Origin: Deltaproteobacteria bacterium
GTDB taxonomy: Bacteria; Myxococcota_A; Polyangia; Polyangiales; Houyiibacteriaceae
Direction of reading: 5' to 3'
Assembly: GCA_017644045.1 (NCBI GenBank)
Contig: JAEPMI010000003.1
Span: forward strand, 434,001-498,000
Length of the DNA stretch: 64,000 nucleotides
Part shown: positions 42,197-50,866 of the stretch, piece after piece
Layout: each line of letters starts with the position of its first letter
Numbering within the stretch: the first letter of the stretch is position 1
The notes under the pieces: model-generated
What the model was told of the DNA's origin: nothing
The model's database searches: none
Seen by the model: the letters and a program-made list of their open reading frames with translations, nothing else
Program-made: the position numbers and the translations under genes

Positions 42197-43642
42197 ATGG
42201 GCTCACCGACACAGAGCGCGTGGCGTCGCGCCGGTCCGTGGGCGCTCGCGGCGGTGTGCACCGGATGGGCGCTGGTCGTGGGGCTCTGGGAGCCGGCGTC
42301 GCTCGCGCTGCCCTTCGACGACGCCTGGTACTACCAGACCATCGCGCGGCACCTCGCGGCCGGCGACGGGTTCACCCACGACGGGCTCCAGGTCACCAAT
42401 GGCTTTCACCCGCTCTGGCAGCTGCTGCTGGTCCCGGTCGTCGCGCTCGCCGATGGTCTCGGGACGGACGGCATCATGCGGGTCACGCTGGTCCTGCAGA
42501 TCATCCTCGCGTTCGGGGGGCTGGTCGTGCTCGACCGTCGCTTGCCAGGGATCGCGCTCGCCGGGGCCGTCGGTCTCACCAACCCGTATGCCTTCAAGGC
42601 GGTGGTCGGCGGGATGGAGTCCGCATTGCTCTTCGCGCTGCTCGCCCTCGCGGTCGCACAACTGGAGCGCTGGCAGAAGAAGGGGGCGGCCGTGCCCTCG
42701 GGCCTCCTCCTCGGCGCCATCGCGCTGACCCGCTTGGAGGCGCTCGCGTTCGTGGTCGCCGCGCTCGGGTTCCTGGCGCGAGACGATCGGAAGCTCGCGT
42801 TCCGCACCGCCGCGGTCGTCCTCGTCCCCGTCGGCCTTTGGACGGCACTCGCCTTCGGAACCTTTGGCACTCCGATTCCGGTGTCCGGCCAGCACCTCTC
42901 CGGAGCTCCGCGAATGGGTCGAGCGATGGTCGTGGGCGCGGTCTGGCTCGTGCTCGCGCCGGTCGCGCTTCGACTCCTCCGCCGCACCCCGCTGGTCGCC
43001 GCGCTCGCATTCCATGTCGCGGTGCAGCTGGCCTACGTGGGGACCTTCCAGGGGCGCTGGCTGCCCTCGCTCTGGTACCTCGCCCCCGCGTTGCTCTTCG
43101 CGGCGATCGCGGCCGTCACGCTCAGCGTTCGTCTTCCTCGCTTCGCGGTGCCAGCGTTCGTCGTGCTCTGGCTACTCGGCGCGTCGTTCGCGTGGATGCA
43201 TCGCGTCGATCCCGCCTCGTACAGCAGCTACGTGGGCGCGCGTCATGACGGACAGTGGTTGGCGCGCCACCTGGCAGATGGCGAATGGGCCGCCGGTTGG
43301 GACATCGGGATCGTCGCTGCCCGTGCGGGCGGACGCGTGGCCAACTTGGAAGGGCTGGTCGCCGCGCCCGACTTCGATCCCGCCGATGTGCCGGGCTTCC
43401 TCAACGCGCACCCCGAGATCCGTTACCTCGTTCAGTTCGTTCGGCAGGGCCACCTCTGTCACCAGGAGCCACTCCGTTACGGAGGCATCGAGCTCGAGCA
43501 CCTGCCCCTGGTTCGGACGGAGTCGGTGGCCTTCCGCGCCGCCGATCCGCGGATGTCGACGACGGTGCACCGGATGATCTTCGACCTGCGCGGCGACGCC
43601 GCCGTCGACGTCGCGCGCATTCGACGGCGCGCCTGCGAGTGA
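42197..43642 (+). CDS. Polytopic membrane protein, GT-C glycosyltransferase-like
   Basis: 481 residues from ATG 42197. About 10 hydrophobic segments cover residues 10-350. The first external loop carries FDDAWYYQTIARHLAAGDGF followed by VTNGFHPLWQLLL. This DD-x(3)-Y motif with a 'TNGxxPLW' follow-up is characteristic of GT-C (GT39/83-like) enzymes that use polyprenyl-phosphate sugars. The C-terminal ~130 residues are soluble, likely periplasmic. The donor and acceptor are unknown. It is divergent from the PLP-enzyme gene, with the dyad/promoter between them. The stop is one base from the convergent copper-protein gene. Confidence 0.82.
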   Translation: MGSPTQSAWRRAGPWALAAVCTGWALVVGLWEPASLALPFDDAWYYQTIARHLAAGDGFTHDGLQVTNGFHPLWQLLLVPVVALADGLGTDGIMRVTLVLQIILAFGGLVVLDRRLPGIALAGAVGLTNPYAFKAVVGGMESALLFALLALAVAQLERWQKKGAAVPSGLLLGAIALTRLEALAFVVAALGFLARDDRKLAFRTAAVVLVPVGLWTALAFGTFGTPIPVSGQHLSGAPRMGRAMVVGAVWLVLAPVALRLLRRTPLVAALAFHVAVQLAYVGTFQGRWLPSLWYLAPALLFAAIAAVTLSVRLPRFAVPAFVVLWLLGASFAWMHRVDPASYSSYVGARHDGQWLARHLADGEWAAGWDIGIVAARAGGRVANLEGLVAAPDFDPADVPGFLNAHPEIRYLVQFVRQGHLCHQEPLRYGGIELEHLPLVRTESVAFRAADPRMSTTVHRMIFDLRGDAAVDVARIRRRACE

Positions 43643-43643
43643 G

Positions 43644-44711
43644 CTACCGCGAGGCGTACGGGATCATCCGACAGGGCGCCTCGTGGAACGACGTCTCGCC
43701 GTCGTTCGAGACCTCCTCGTCGCCGCCGCGTTCGAGCACGCCGCCGCCCCAGGTCCGGTTCGAGTCGGTGAAGGCGAGCATCACGCACATCTCCTGGTCG
43801 CCGACGCCGTAGCGGACCAGCTGGTCGGTCGGGTTGTCGTACGCGCACGTGACCCGAATGCCGTTGGCGCCGCTCAGGTCGAGCGGTGGATCGAAGGTAC
43901 GCCCGAGCGCCTCGCCGATGCTGCCGAACGCCTCCCAGACGATCTCGCCGTCGCGGTCGCCACCGACGAGCTCGAGGCGCATGCCGCTGCCGAGCGCGTG
44001 GTAGTGCGGGAGCGCGTAGTAGAGGCTGAAGTCGAGCGGCCCGTCGTTCGGCTCGGTGAAGTCGCAGTCCATCGAGAACTCGCTCTTGCTGCGCGGCGGG
44101 ATCTGCAGGTCCAGGTAGTCGAACGCGAGCGGGCGGAGCCGGGTCTCGACCGCGTCGGCGGGGATGGTGTCGACGTGGATCTGGGACTGGACGTTGACGT
44201 CCTCGCCGTAGGTGTTGAGCAGGTGCAGGTCCGCGACGACTCGGGCGCCGGGCGGGATCCGCATCGCGGTGTTCTCGGGAAAGGCCTGCGTCTCGCCTGC
44301 GGCCTGCGTCGACTGTGCGAAGAGCACGCCGCCGGCCGCAGCCGCGGCCACCGTGTCGAAGCCGCGCTCGCGGCAAGGCCACAGGCCGTCTTCGCCCTCG
44401 AAGAGATTGCCGATGATGAAGAACCAGTTCGAGTGGTGCATCCCTCGCGTGGTCTCGAAGCGCACCCGGTTCACCCAGATCTCGGTCTCATTGTTCATCT
44501 CCCAGGAGAAGCAGCGGTTCACGACCTCTTCGCCGGCCAGCAGCTCTTGATCGGGGATCACCGTGCTGAAGGTCTGCGCGCCGGGGACGGGCGGACCGAG
44601 GTCGATCGGCCCACCGTCGGGGATCGCGTCCTCCACGTCCGTCGAGCCGTCATCGCCACACGCGCCGACGCCGAGCGCCAGCGCCAAGACCACCCGCCAA
44701 TGCCAACCCAT
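43644..44711 (-). CDS. PHM-like copper type II monooxygenase-like lipoprotein
   Basis: 355 residues. A lipoprotein signal (LALALGVGACG, Cys18) and an Asp/Gly/Pro linker place it outside the cytoplasm. Two beta-sandwich halves show the ligand pattern of ascorbate-dependent copper monooxygenases (PHM/DBM family): His92-His93 in RGMHHSNWF and His163 in VVADLHLLN would bind CuH; His236 and His238 in YALPHYHALG and Met308 in GDQEMCVMLAFT would bind CuM. Cys residues that could form disulfides are present. PHM-type enzymes hydroxylate C-H bonds; the bacterial substrate is unknown, and activity is not shown. A TGACCG-AG-CGGTCA palindrome lies 45 bases upstream. Confidence 0.78.
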   Translation of the reverse strand: MGWHWRVVLALALGVGACGDDGSTDVEDAIPDGGPIDLGPPVPGAQTFSTVIPDQELLAGEEVVNRCFSWEMNNETEIWVNRVRFETTRGMHHSNWFFIIGNLFEGEDGLWPCRERGFDTVAAAAAGGVLFAQSTQAAGETQAFPENTAMRIPPGARVVADLHLLNTYGEDVNVQSQIHVDTIPADAVETRLRPLAFDYLDLQIPPRSKSEFSMDCDFTEPNDGPLDFSLYYALPHYHALGSGMRLELVGGDRDGEIVWEAFGSIGEALGRTFDPPLDLSGANGIRVTCAYDNPTDQLVRYGVGDQEMCVMLAFTDSNRTWGGGVLERGGDEEVSNDGETSFHEAPCRMIPYASR

Positions 44712-44755
44712 GCGACCAAGCTATCACGCAGGCGAAGCCGATTCACCAGCAAAGA

Positions 44756-44769
44756 TGACCGAGCGGTCA
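44756..44769. promoter_or_regulatory. Perfect 14-bp palindrome TGACCG-AG-CGGTCA
   Basis: It lies 45 bases before the PHM-like start (44711) and 62 before the SRPBCC start (44831), in the divergent gap. The form resembles operators of TetR-family repressors, but no such regulator is encoded in the window. Confidence 0.5.
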
Positions 44770-44830
44770 CTGTTTTGAGAGATCGCACGGGGGACTGACC
44801 ACGGCGTGCCAACGACCCCAAGCTCGGTCC

Positions 44831-45295
44831 GTGCCCGTACTGGATCGGTCCTTCGACGTCGCCGCGCCCTTCGAGGTGGTCCGCCGTTTTCATGGCTCCA
44901 CCGACGCCATCCCCTGGCTGACCCCGCCGCCCATGATCGCGCGCGTTCACGAGGGCGGCCCGGTCGCGAACGGAATGGTCGCCGACTTCACCCTCTGGCT
45001 CGGTCCGCTCCCCTTGCGCTGGCGTGCACGTCACCGTGACGTCGACGAACGGTCCTTCGTCGACGAGCAGGCGGATGGGCCCTTCGCGGAGTGGACTCAC
45101 ACGCACGAGCTCGAGCCGCTGGACGACGGTCAGACCCGGGTTCGCGACCGCGTCGAGTATCGCCATCTCCCCGGCCTTCGGGGCCTCTTCACTCGCGTGC
45201 TGATGGGCAAGCCAGCGTTGCGGGTGCTCTTCGCCTACCGAAGCGTGATGACCCGACTCTGCTGCGAGCGGGGGTGGGGTCCCGCGACTCCCTGA
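44831..45295 (+). CDS. SRPBCC (START-like) domain protein
   Basis: 154 residues from a GTG at 44831. The pattern LDRSFDVAAPFEVVRRFHGS, then PLPLRWRARHRDVDERSFVD, then EWTHTHELEPLDDGQTRVRD and DRVEYRHLP fits the helix-grip SRPBCC fold, which binds hydrophobic ligands. No catalytic residues can be named. Related stand-alone proteins are annotated as cyclase/dehydrase or ligand-binding. It is cytoplasmic. Divergent from the copper protein; the DnaK-like gene follows after 96 bases on the same strand. Confidence 0.8.
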   Translation: MPVLDRSFDVAAPFEVVRRFHGSTDAIPWLTPPPMIARVHEGGPVANGMVADFTLWLGPLPLRWRARHRDVDERSFVDEQADGPFAEWTHTHELEPLDDGQTRVRDRVEYRHLPGLRGLFTRVLMGKPALRVLFAYRSVMTRLCCERGWGPATP

Positions 45296-45391
45296 CCGAC
45301 ACATCACCATCTTGGGCTGTGTTACGCCGACGGCGGGAAACGACGATCGGGCTTCCGATCCGGCCGGTCAGGTCTCTACCATGTCGCCTCG

Positions 45392-48169
45392 GTGGGTGAG
45401 CTCTCCAATCTCTGGATTCAGTGGCGAGGCGAGACGGACTGGCACGAGGTGCAGGTCCGTACCGTCAGCGTCCGAGCCGCGTTCGCCTTCCTCGCCGATC
45501 CCCCGCCGCAGGGAACGCAGGGTCTCTTCGAGGCACGCTCTGGCGGAGAGGTCCTGCGTCGCGGGGTCTGCCGGGTCGTCTTCGTCCGTGACGGTGTCGG
45601 CGCCGGTCTCGAGCTTCGTCGAGCGGTCACCTCGTCCGGCAGTCACTCCGCGCCTCCGCCGCCCCACGAGCCTCCGCCGCCGAGCTCGCAGTTCGGGCGG
45701 TCGAAGAGCGACCGGCCCCCTTCGACGAAGCCGGCTCCTCCACGGTCGGCCGTGCGTTCGCCCGAACCGCCGGGGATGGACCCCGTCGAGCGCTCGCGGC
45801 AGGCGGTCACCCACCCAGGGATCCGCCGGCTCCCGCCCACCGAGCCGGAGATCGAACGACCCGAGTCGGAGGCGCCGCCTGCCGGGCCGACGATCGACAC
45901 CGGCCTCGACGTCGGCGATCTGGAGATCGACATGAGCCCAGCCTCGGGCTTCAGCTCGAAGCCTCCGGAAGGACTGGAGCTCGACCTCGACGAGCGGCCT
46001 GCGAAACCCAGAAAGCCGAGCAAGCCGCTCTATGATCCGTCGGACTTCATCCAATCGAAGTCCGACGAGATCATCGGCCGCCCCGGTCCGGCGCCGCCCT
46101 CGGACCATCCACCGCCGTCCAGCGACGGCATCGACGTGGACGCCGAGATCGACCTCACCCCACCGACACCGGTCGGGAGTCTCCCGAGCGTCGACATCGA
46201 CGAGCCTCCGCCGCCGATGCCCGACATCGCGTCGCTTCCACCGATCGAGCTCGACGACGGACCGCTGCGACCGCCCACTCCCGCGCCGGGGCAATCACCG
46301 CCGGTCGCCCCGGAGCCGGCGCTGCCGACCTTCGACGAAGGCTTCGGGCTGCCACCGGACGACGGAGCCGGGTTCGGCCTTCCGGACTTCGAGCCCCCGA
46401 CCATCGAAGAAGAGGCGCCGCCGGCGTTCGAGAACTACGAGCGCGCCGTCAGCGAGAGCCAGCGACCACCGAGCATGGAGCCGGAGTGGCAGCCGCCGGG
46501 CTCCCCTTCCGGTGGCCACGATCCGGTTCGCATCGAGACGCGCACCCGTGGTCGCGGCACCACCGAGGGCTTCGCCATCGGGATCGATCTGGGCACCAGC
46601 AACACCTGCGCGTCGGTCGTGCTCGATGGCGTCCCGCAGGTGATCCCGACCCGCTATGGCACCCACACGGTGCCCAGCGTGTACGCGCGCGTCGGGCATC
46701 GCGTGCTGGTCGGTGAGCCCGCGGTCAAGCGCATGGTCCTCGACCCGCGCGAGACCATCTACGGGAGCAAGCGGCTGATCGGTCGTGCCTACACGGACAG
46801 TCTCGCGTTCGACTACCAGCCCTACTTCGCCTACCAGCTCGCCGAGACCCGGGACCACCGCTTCGGCGCCGCGATCGATGGCGACGTCGTGCCCTTCGAA
46901 GAGGTCGCCACCGCCCTGCTCGAAGAGGTGCGCGACGTCGCGAGCCGCTTCCTCGGCGGGCCGATCGATCGCGCGGTGATCACGGTCCCGGCGTACTTCA
47001 CCGAGGTCCAGCGCGAAGCCGTGAAGCGCGCCGCGCGCGCCGCGCGGATCATGGTCGATCAGCTCGTTCCCGAGCCGACCGCGGCGGCGCTGGCCTTCGG
47101 ACACCACAGCGCGCGGAAGGGCAACTACGTCGTCTTCGATCTGGGCGGCGGCACCTTCGACATCTCCGTGATGCGTGCCGACGATGGCGACTTCCAGGTG
47201 CTCGCGATCGGCGGCGATCCCTTCCTCGGCGGCATCGACATCGACGACATGATCGCCAACTACCTGCTCGAGGAGCTCCATCGGGAGATCCGCGAGCGGA
47301 TCGATCCGACACCGCAGCAGCTGGCGCGGCTGCGCGAGGTCGCCGAGGAGTGCAAGCGCGGCCTCTCGGTCCAGGAGACCTTCGCGGTCTCGTTGAAGCA
47401 CTTCGCCGAGCTGGGCGGTCGGCCGGTCGACCTGAACGCCACCGTGTCCCGTACGATCCTCGAGCAGCTCGCCGGGCCCTACGTCGCGCGGCTGCTCGAG
47501 ATCACCCAGGAGACCGTCGCGGCCGCGGGCCTCGCGCCGGACGACGTCCACGAGCTGATCCTCGTCGGTGGCATGAGTCGAATGCCGCTCGTGCACAAAC
47601 ACGTCGAGGCCTTCTTCCACCGACGCGCCGACCGGAAGACCAACCCCGACGAGGCGGTGGCCATCGGCGCGGCATTGCTCGCGTCTCGCATCCGCGAGGT
47701 CAGTCTCATCGACGTGCTTCCGCTCAGCATCGGCATCGCGGGAGAGGGCCGGCGCTTTCTGCGGCTGGTGCCCCGCAACACGTCGCTTCCGACCACGAAG
47801 AGCTTCGTCGTGCGGACCGACAGCGATCAGCAGACGCGCTACGAGCTCCCGCTCTATCAAGGCGAGCGACGAGACGCGGCGCGCAACGAGTACCTGGGGA
47901 CCGTGATCATCGAGGGGCTCACGCCGCGAGAGGCAGGCCGGGCGATCGACCTCGAGCTCCAGCTCGACGACCAGGCCGTGCTCTCGGTGGTCGCGCGCGA
48001 TGGGCTGACCGGCTCGATGCTGGACGTGAACCTCTCGCGCGACGTGTCCGCGACCGAAGCGCGCGATGCCCAGGACGATTACGCCGGCAGCTCGGAGAAC
48101 GACGACGGCAAGAGCCTCGCGTCCCCACTCGGCCGCTTCTTTCAGAAGGTCCGGGGGTTCTTCGGCTAG
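45392..48169 (+). CDS. DnaK/Hsp70 paralogue with PilZ-like N-terminus and long Pro-rich linker
   Basis: 925 residues from a GTG at 45392. Residues ~1-80 (LWIQWRGETDWHEVQVRTVS, then RGVCRVVFVRDGVGAGLELR) look PilZ-like or related. Residues ~80-390 are Pro/Ser/Asp/Glu-rich and probably disordered. The Hsp70 ATPase begins near residue 393: AIGIDLGTSNTCASVVLDG, AVITVPAYFTEVQREAVK, VFDLGGGTFDISVM and ELILVGGMSRMP cover the nucleotide-binding motifs. A beta substrate-binding domain follows (LPLSIGIAGEGRRFLRLVPR), but the C-terminal helical lid is mostly missing; the protein ends at about residue 925. No grpE or dnaJ is nearby. This is a specialised Hsp70, not the housekeeping DnaK. Confidence 0.92.
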   Translation: MGELSNLWIQWRGETDWHEVQVRTVSVRAAFAFLADPPPQGTQGLFEARSGGEVLRRGVCRVVFVRDGVGAGLELRRAVTSSGSHSAPPPPHEPPPPSSQFGRSKSDRPPSTKPAPPRSAVRSPEPPGMDPVERSRQAVTHPGIRRLPPTEPEIERPESEAPPAGPTIDTGLDVGDLEIDMSPASGFSSKPPEGLELDLDERPAKPRKPSKPLYDPSDFIQSKSDEIIGRPGPAPPSDHPPPSSDGIDVDAEIDLTPPTPVGSLPSVDIDEPPPPMPDIASLPPIELDDGPLRPPTPAPGQSPPVAPEPALPTFDEGFGLPPDDGAGFGLPDFEPPTIEEEAPPAFENYERAVSESQRPPSMEPEWQPPGSPSGGHDPVRIETRTRGRGTTEGFAIGIDLGTSNTCASVVLDGVPQVIPTRYGTHTVPSVYARVGHRVLVGEPAVKRMVLDPRETIYGSKRLIGRAYTDSLAFDYQPYFAYQLAETRDHRFGAAIDGDVVPFEEVATALLEEVRDVASRFLGGPIDRAVITVPAYFTEVQREAVKRAARAARIMVDQLVPEPTAAALAFGHHSARKGNYVVFDLGGGTFDISVMRADDGDFQVLAIGGDPFLGGIDIDDMIANYLLEELHREIRERIDPTPQQLARLREVAEECKRGLSVQETFAVSLKHFAELGGRPVDLNATVSRTILEQLAGPYVARLLEITQETVAAAGLAPDDVHELILVGGMSRMPLVHKHVEAFFHRRADRKTNPDEAVAIGAALLASRIREVSLIDVLPLSIGIAGEGRRFLRLVPRNTSLPTTKSFVVRTDSDQQTRYELPLYQGERRDAARNEYLGTVIIEGLTPREAGRAIDLELQLDDQAVLSVVARDGLTGSMLDVNLSRDVSATEARDAQDDYAGSSENDDGKSLASPLGRFFQKVRGFFG

Positions 48170-48176
48170 CGGCGGT

Positions 48177-48554
48177 TCAGCCGTCGGCGCCGGACGAGCG
48201 CACTCGGAGCGAGCCGTGCCCACTCGACTTGTCGACGGTCACCTCGAGGAAGCGGAGCATCCGAGGTCGGCGCAGCTGGACGACCCAGTTCCCGTCGTCG
48301 TGGTGGTCGACCACGATGTCGCTGTAGGAGTGGGTGTCGTACCCCTCCTGTTCGGCGAGGGCCATGGCGATCTCCACGGCCTCGGCTTCGTCGATGCCCG
48401 GAGAGTCCGCCTGCTCGCCGCCGCTCGTGGGCTCGATGCCCGTCTCGTAGCTGTGCTCCGGTTCGTCCTCGCCGCAAGCCACCCCGGCCACGGTGAGCGC
48501 GCCGATGAAGACCCAGCGGAGGGCTCTCGCCCGTGTAGTGAAATCACCCATCAT
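48177..48554 (-). CDS. Small lipoprotein of unknown function
   Basis: 125 residues from ATG 48554, with AGGGGG six bases upstream. A lipoprotein signal (GALTVAGVACGEDE) is followed by an acidic linker and a ~65-residue domain (AVEIAMALAEQEGYDTHSYS, then GNWVVQLRRPRMLRFLEVTV, then DKSSG). This order of helix then beta-strands and the final D-x-S/T-G resembles PepSY-type domains; the match is weak. It is convergent with the DnaK paralogue and divergent from the Lrp regulator. Confidence 0.75.
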   Translation of the reverse strand: MMGDFTTRARALRWVFIGALTVAGVACGEDEPEHSYETGIEPTSGGEQADSPGIDEAEAVEIAMALAEQEGYDTHSYSDIVVDHHDDGNWVVQLRRPRMLRFLEVTVDKSSGHGSLRVRSSGADG

Positions 48555-48619
48555 CACGTACCCCCTAGCCCCTGCACGCTAACCAATGCGGGGCGAAGAT
48601 GACAACTTCGACTGTGTCG

Positions 48620-48640
48620 CGGATGCTTCACGGATGCTTC
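48620..48640. promoter_or_regulatory. Tandem 10-bp direct repeat upstream of the Lrp/AsnC gene
   Basis: CGGATGCTTC occurs twice with an 11-base period, that is one helical turn apart, between the divergent lipoprotein and regulator starts. TTGACA (48657-48662) follows on the plus strand with CAAGTT 17 bases on as a weak -10. The position suggests a site for autoregulation, which Lrp proteins commonly show. Confidence 0.45.
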
Positions 48641-48696
48641 GCCGAACGATCCGTCGTTGACAGGCACCGTGGCGCCAGACAAGTTCGGCGCCGCAG

Positions 48697-49206
48697 ATGG
48701 GATCGGAGACCTACCCGTTGGACGCGATCGACGCCCGGCTCCTCCAGGAGCTCCAGGCCGACGCGAAGATTTCGCTCAAGGCCGTCGGAGAGCGGGTAGG
48801 ACTCAGTGCGCCCGCGGTCATGGAGCGGCTCCGGAAGATGGAGCAGGCCGGGGTGATCCTCGGCTACCACGCCCAGGTCGACGCCCGGAAGGTCGGGCTC
48901 GACGTCGCCGCCTTCATCGGCGTGTCGATCGGCGATCCGAAGCACCTTCGGGCCTTCGAGGAGTACGTGGACAACGAGGCTCGGATCCTCGAGTGCCACC
49001 ACGTGACCGGCGGCCACACGCTCCTGCTCAAGGTGCGGGCCATGAACACGGCCGCGCTCGAGGCGCTCATCAGCACCATTCGAGCGCTCGACGGCGTCGA
49101 CGGGACCGAGACCATGGTCATCCTCTCGACGCGCACGGAGCGAATCCCGCTCCCGCTCGAGGTCCCGGACGAAGAGCCGCGCCGGCGCCGTCGCAAGAAG
49201 GGCTGA
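48697..49206 (+). CDS. Lrp/AsnC family transcriptional regulator
   Basis: 169 residues from ATG 48697. The N-terminal helix-turn-helix (DARLLQELQADAKISLKAVG, then LSAPAVMERLRKMEQAGVI) binds DNA. The C-terminal RAM/ACT-like domain (AAFIGVSIGDPKHLRAFEEY, then ILECHHVTGGHTLLLKVRAM) senses amino acids and drives oligomerisation. The basic tail (RRRRRKKG) is unusual for the family. Its targets are unknown; gltBD at 51 kb is a natural candidate, because Lrp regulates gltBD in E. coli, but this is inference. The stop is convergent with the fasciclin gene across a shared hairpin. Confidence 0.92.
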   Translation: MGSETYPLDAIDARLLQELQADAKISLKAVGERVGLSAPAVMERLRKMEQAGVILGYHAQVDARKVGLDVAAFIGVSIGDPKHLRAFEEYVDNEARILECHHVTGGHTLLLKVRAMNTAALEALISTIRALDGVDGTETMVILSTRTERIPLPLEVPDEEPRRRRRKKG

Positions 49207-49220
49207 GCCCGAAACGCGAA

Positions 49221-49248
49221 CGCCCGCCCCGGATGTCCGGAGCGGGCG
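49221..49248. terminator. Bidirectional hairpin between Lrp and fasciclin genes
   Basis: Thirteen-base arms CGCCCGCCCCGGA and TCCGGAGCGGGCG with one mismatch around a two-base loop, placed between two convergent stops (49206 and 49268). No T-run on either side. Confidence 0.65.
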
Positions 49249-49267
49249 AATGCTTGGAAGTCTCGTC

Positions 49268-50569
49268 TCAGAGGGTCGGGACGAGCACCGCGTCGATGAC
49301 GTGGACCACGCCATTGCTGACGTGAATGTCGGCGGGGCCGATGGCGGCGTCGTTCACGGTCGGACCGGCGGTGTCGATGGTGACGTCCTGGCCGTTGACC
49401 GTCCCGACGTCACCGTCGGTCAGGTCGGTCGAGAGCACCGGGGTGTCGAGGTCGATCACGTGGTAGAGCAGCACGTCCCGCACCTGCTCGGCGGTGAGGC
49501 CGTCGACGGTGTCGCTGATCGCCTCGAAGGCAGCGTCGGTGGGCGCGAACACGGTGAGGCTGCCCTCGCCGCTGAGCACGTCGGCGACGGTCACGCCCGC
49601 CTCGATCTCGGCGGCGGCACCCACGGCGCCCAGCAGCTCGGTCAGGCCGGCGTAGGTGGCGGCGTCCGCGACGGTCGGCGGCACGAGGACGGTGTCGACC
49701 ACATGGATGATGCCGTTGGTCGTGACCACGTCCGCGAGGACGACGGTGCCGTTGTTGACGGCCACGCCGTCGGTGGTGTCGAAGAAGAGCGGCATCGCGT
49801 TCTCCCACTCGTTCTCCGAGAGGGTCGGCGCCATCATCGGGATCGCGGTCGAAGGAACCGCGCCGTCGACGACGTGGTAGAGCAGGATGCCCGGGAGGGC
49901 GTCGGAGGGGACGTCACCGGCGGCGGTGAAGGCGTCGTTGGTCGGGGCGAAGACCGTGAAGGGGCCCTCGGCCTGGAGCGCGCTCACGAGGTCGGCGCTC
50001 TCGAGCGCACCGGCGAGCGAGCTGGCGCCGAGGTAGCCGGCCATCGTGGGGATGTCCGGCGGGAGGAGGACCTTGTCGATCACGTGGATGATCCCGTTGT
50101 CGGCTTCGATGTCCGCGGCGATCACGTTGGCGTCGTTGACCACGACTCCGTCGCTGGTGTCGAAGACCAGCGTGAGCTCGGCGGCCGTGAGGGCGGTTGC
50201 CGGAATGGCGGAGGAGGGCACCTCGGCCGGAATGGCGTGGTAGGCGAGAATGCCGCGGACCTGGTCGTCGGAGAGGGTCGAGAGATCGATGCCGAGGGCG
50301 TCGAAGGCGTCGTCCGTCGGCGCGAAGACCGTGTAGGGGCCGGGGCCGGTCAGCAGGCCGACCAGCCCGGCGCGCTCGGCGGCCGCCAGCAGCGTGGTGA
50401 AGCGACCATCGGCGGCCGCCACGTCCACCAGGGTGTTGGACGAGTCGGGCATGTCCGTGGGTACGGACATGTCGACGCCGGTGGTATCGGTGTCACCGTC
50501 GTCGTCACCGCAGCCTACGGCGAGCGCCGCTACGGTCATCATCAATGCTGATAGTCTCATCGCCTTCAT
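49268..50569 (-). CDS. Lipoprotein with three fasciclin (FAS1) domains
   Basis: 433 residues from ATG 50569, with AAGGAG six bases upstream. A lipoprotein signal (MTVAALAVGCGDDD) precedes three FAS1 domains at about 45-175, 178-305 and 308-433. Each carries the two family boxes: FTVFAPTNDAF-type (here YTVFAPTDDAF, FTVFAPTNDAF, LTVFAPTDAAF) and a final NGIIHVIDKVLLPP-type strand. FAS1 proteins mediate adhesion, often to polysaccharide or other cells; in myxobacteria-like organisms an adhesive or matrix role is likely but unproven. The three domains differ enough to be old duplications. Confidence 0.92.
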   Translation of the reverse strand: MKAMRLSALMMTVAALAVGCGDDDGDTDTTGVDMSVPTDMPDSSNTLVDVAAADGRFTTLLAAAERAGLVGLLTGPGPYTVFAPTDDAFDALGIDLSTLSDDQVRGILAYHAIPAEVPSSAIPATALTAAELTLVFDTSDGVVVNDANVIAADIEADNGIIHVIDKVLLPPDIPTMAGYLGASSLAGALESADLVSALQAEGPFTVFAPTNDAFTAAGDVPSDALPGILLYHVVDGAVPSTAIPMMAPTLSENEWENAMPLFFDTTDGVAVNNGTVVLADVVTTNGIIHVVDTVLVPPTVADAATYAGLTELLGAVGAAAEIEAGVTVADVLSGEGSLTVFAPTDAAFEAISDTVDGLTAEQVRDVLLYHVIDLDTPVLSTDLTDGDVGTVNGQDVTIDTAGPTVNDAAIGPADIHVSNGVVHVIDAVLVPTL

Positions 50570-50656
50570 GAGAAGCTCCTTCTGGGGGTCAGGTGGAGCC
50601 AGAAGGTGTTGGAGCAGGTCCCTGTCGCGACAAGGCACTTTCCCTTTCAGAAACAG

Positions 50657-50673
50657 CGCAACGCTGCGTTGCG
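50657..50673. promoter_or_regulatory. Perfect 17-bp palindrome CGCAACGC-T-GCGTTGCG
   Basis: Eight-base arms around a single T, 88 bases before the fasciclin start. It could be an operator for the fasciclin gene or a hairpin in its leader. AT-rich tracts border it (TTTCAGAAAC and GAAAAC). Confidence 0.55.
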
Positions 50674-50866
50674 AAAACGCCACCTGACAGGCGTGTCGTG
50701 GTTGCTCGGTCCCATGTGGCGGATCGCCACGAAAGATGTGTGTTTGATGGGGCTTTGGGAAAAGCGCGCCTCGCGAGGTTGATTCTCGGCGGTCTCTCCC
50801 GCCCTTCACGCCCTTTCCACCGACCCGGAACGGCCCCAGGTCTCGCGCGAGGCGGACCACGGGGGA

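Noticed and set aside
45392-48169. Housekeeping dnaK
   Set aside because: The long N-terminal extension, reduced lid and absence of grpE/dnaJ make it a paralogue, so no gene symbol is given.
46295-48223. 642-codon minus-strand open frame
   Set aside because: Antisense of the DnaK paralogue, with no recognisable domain and a composition rich in Arg, Asp and His.
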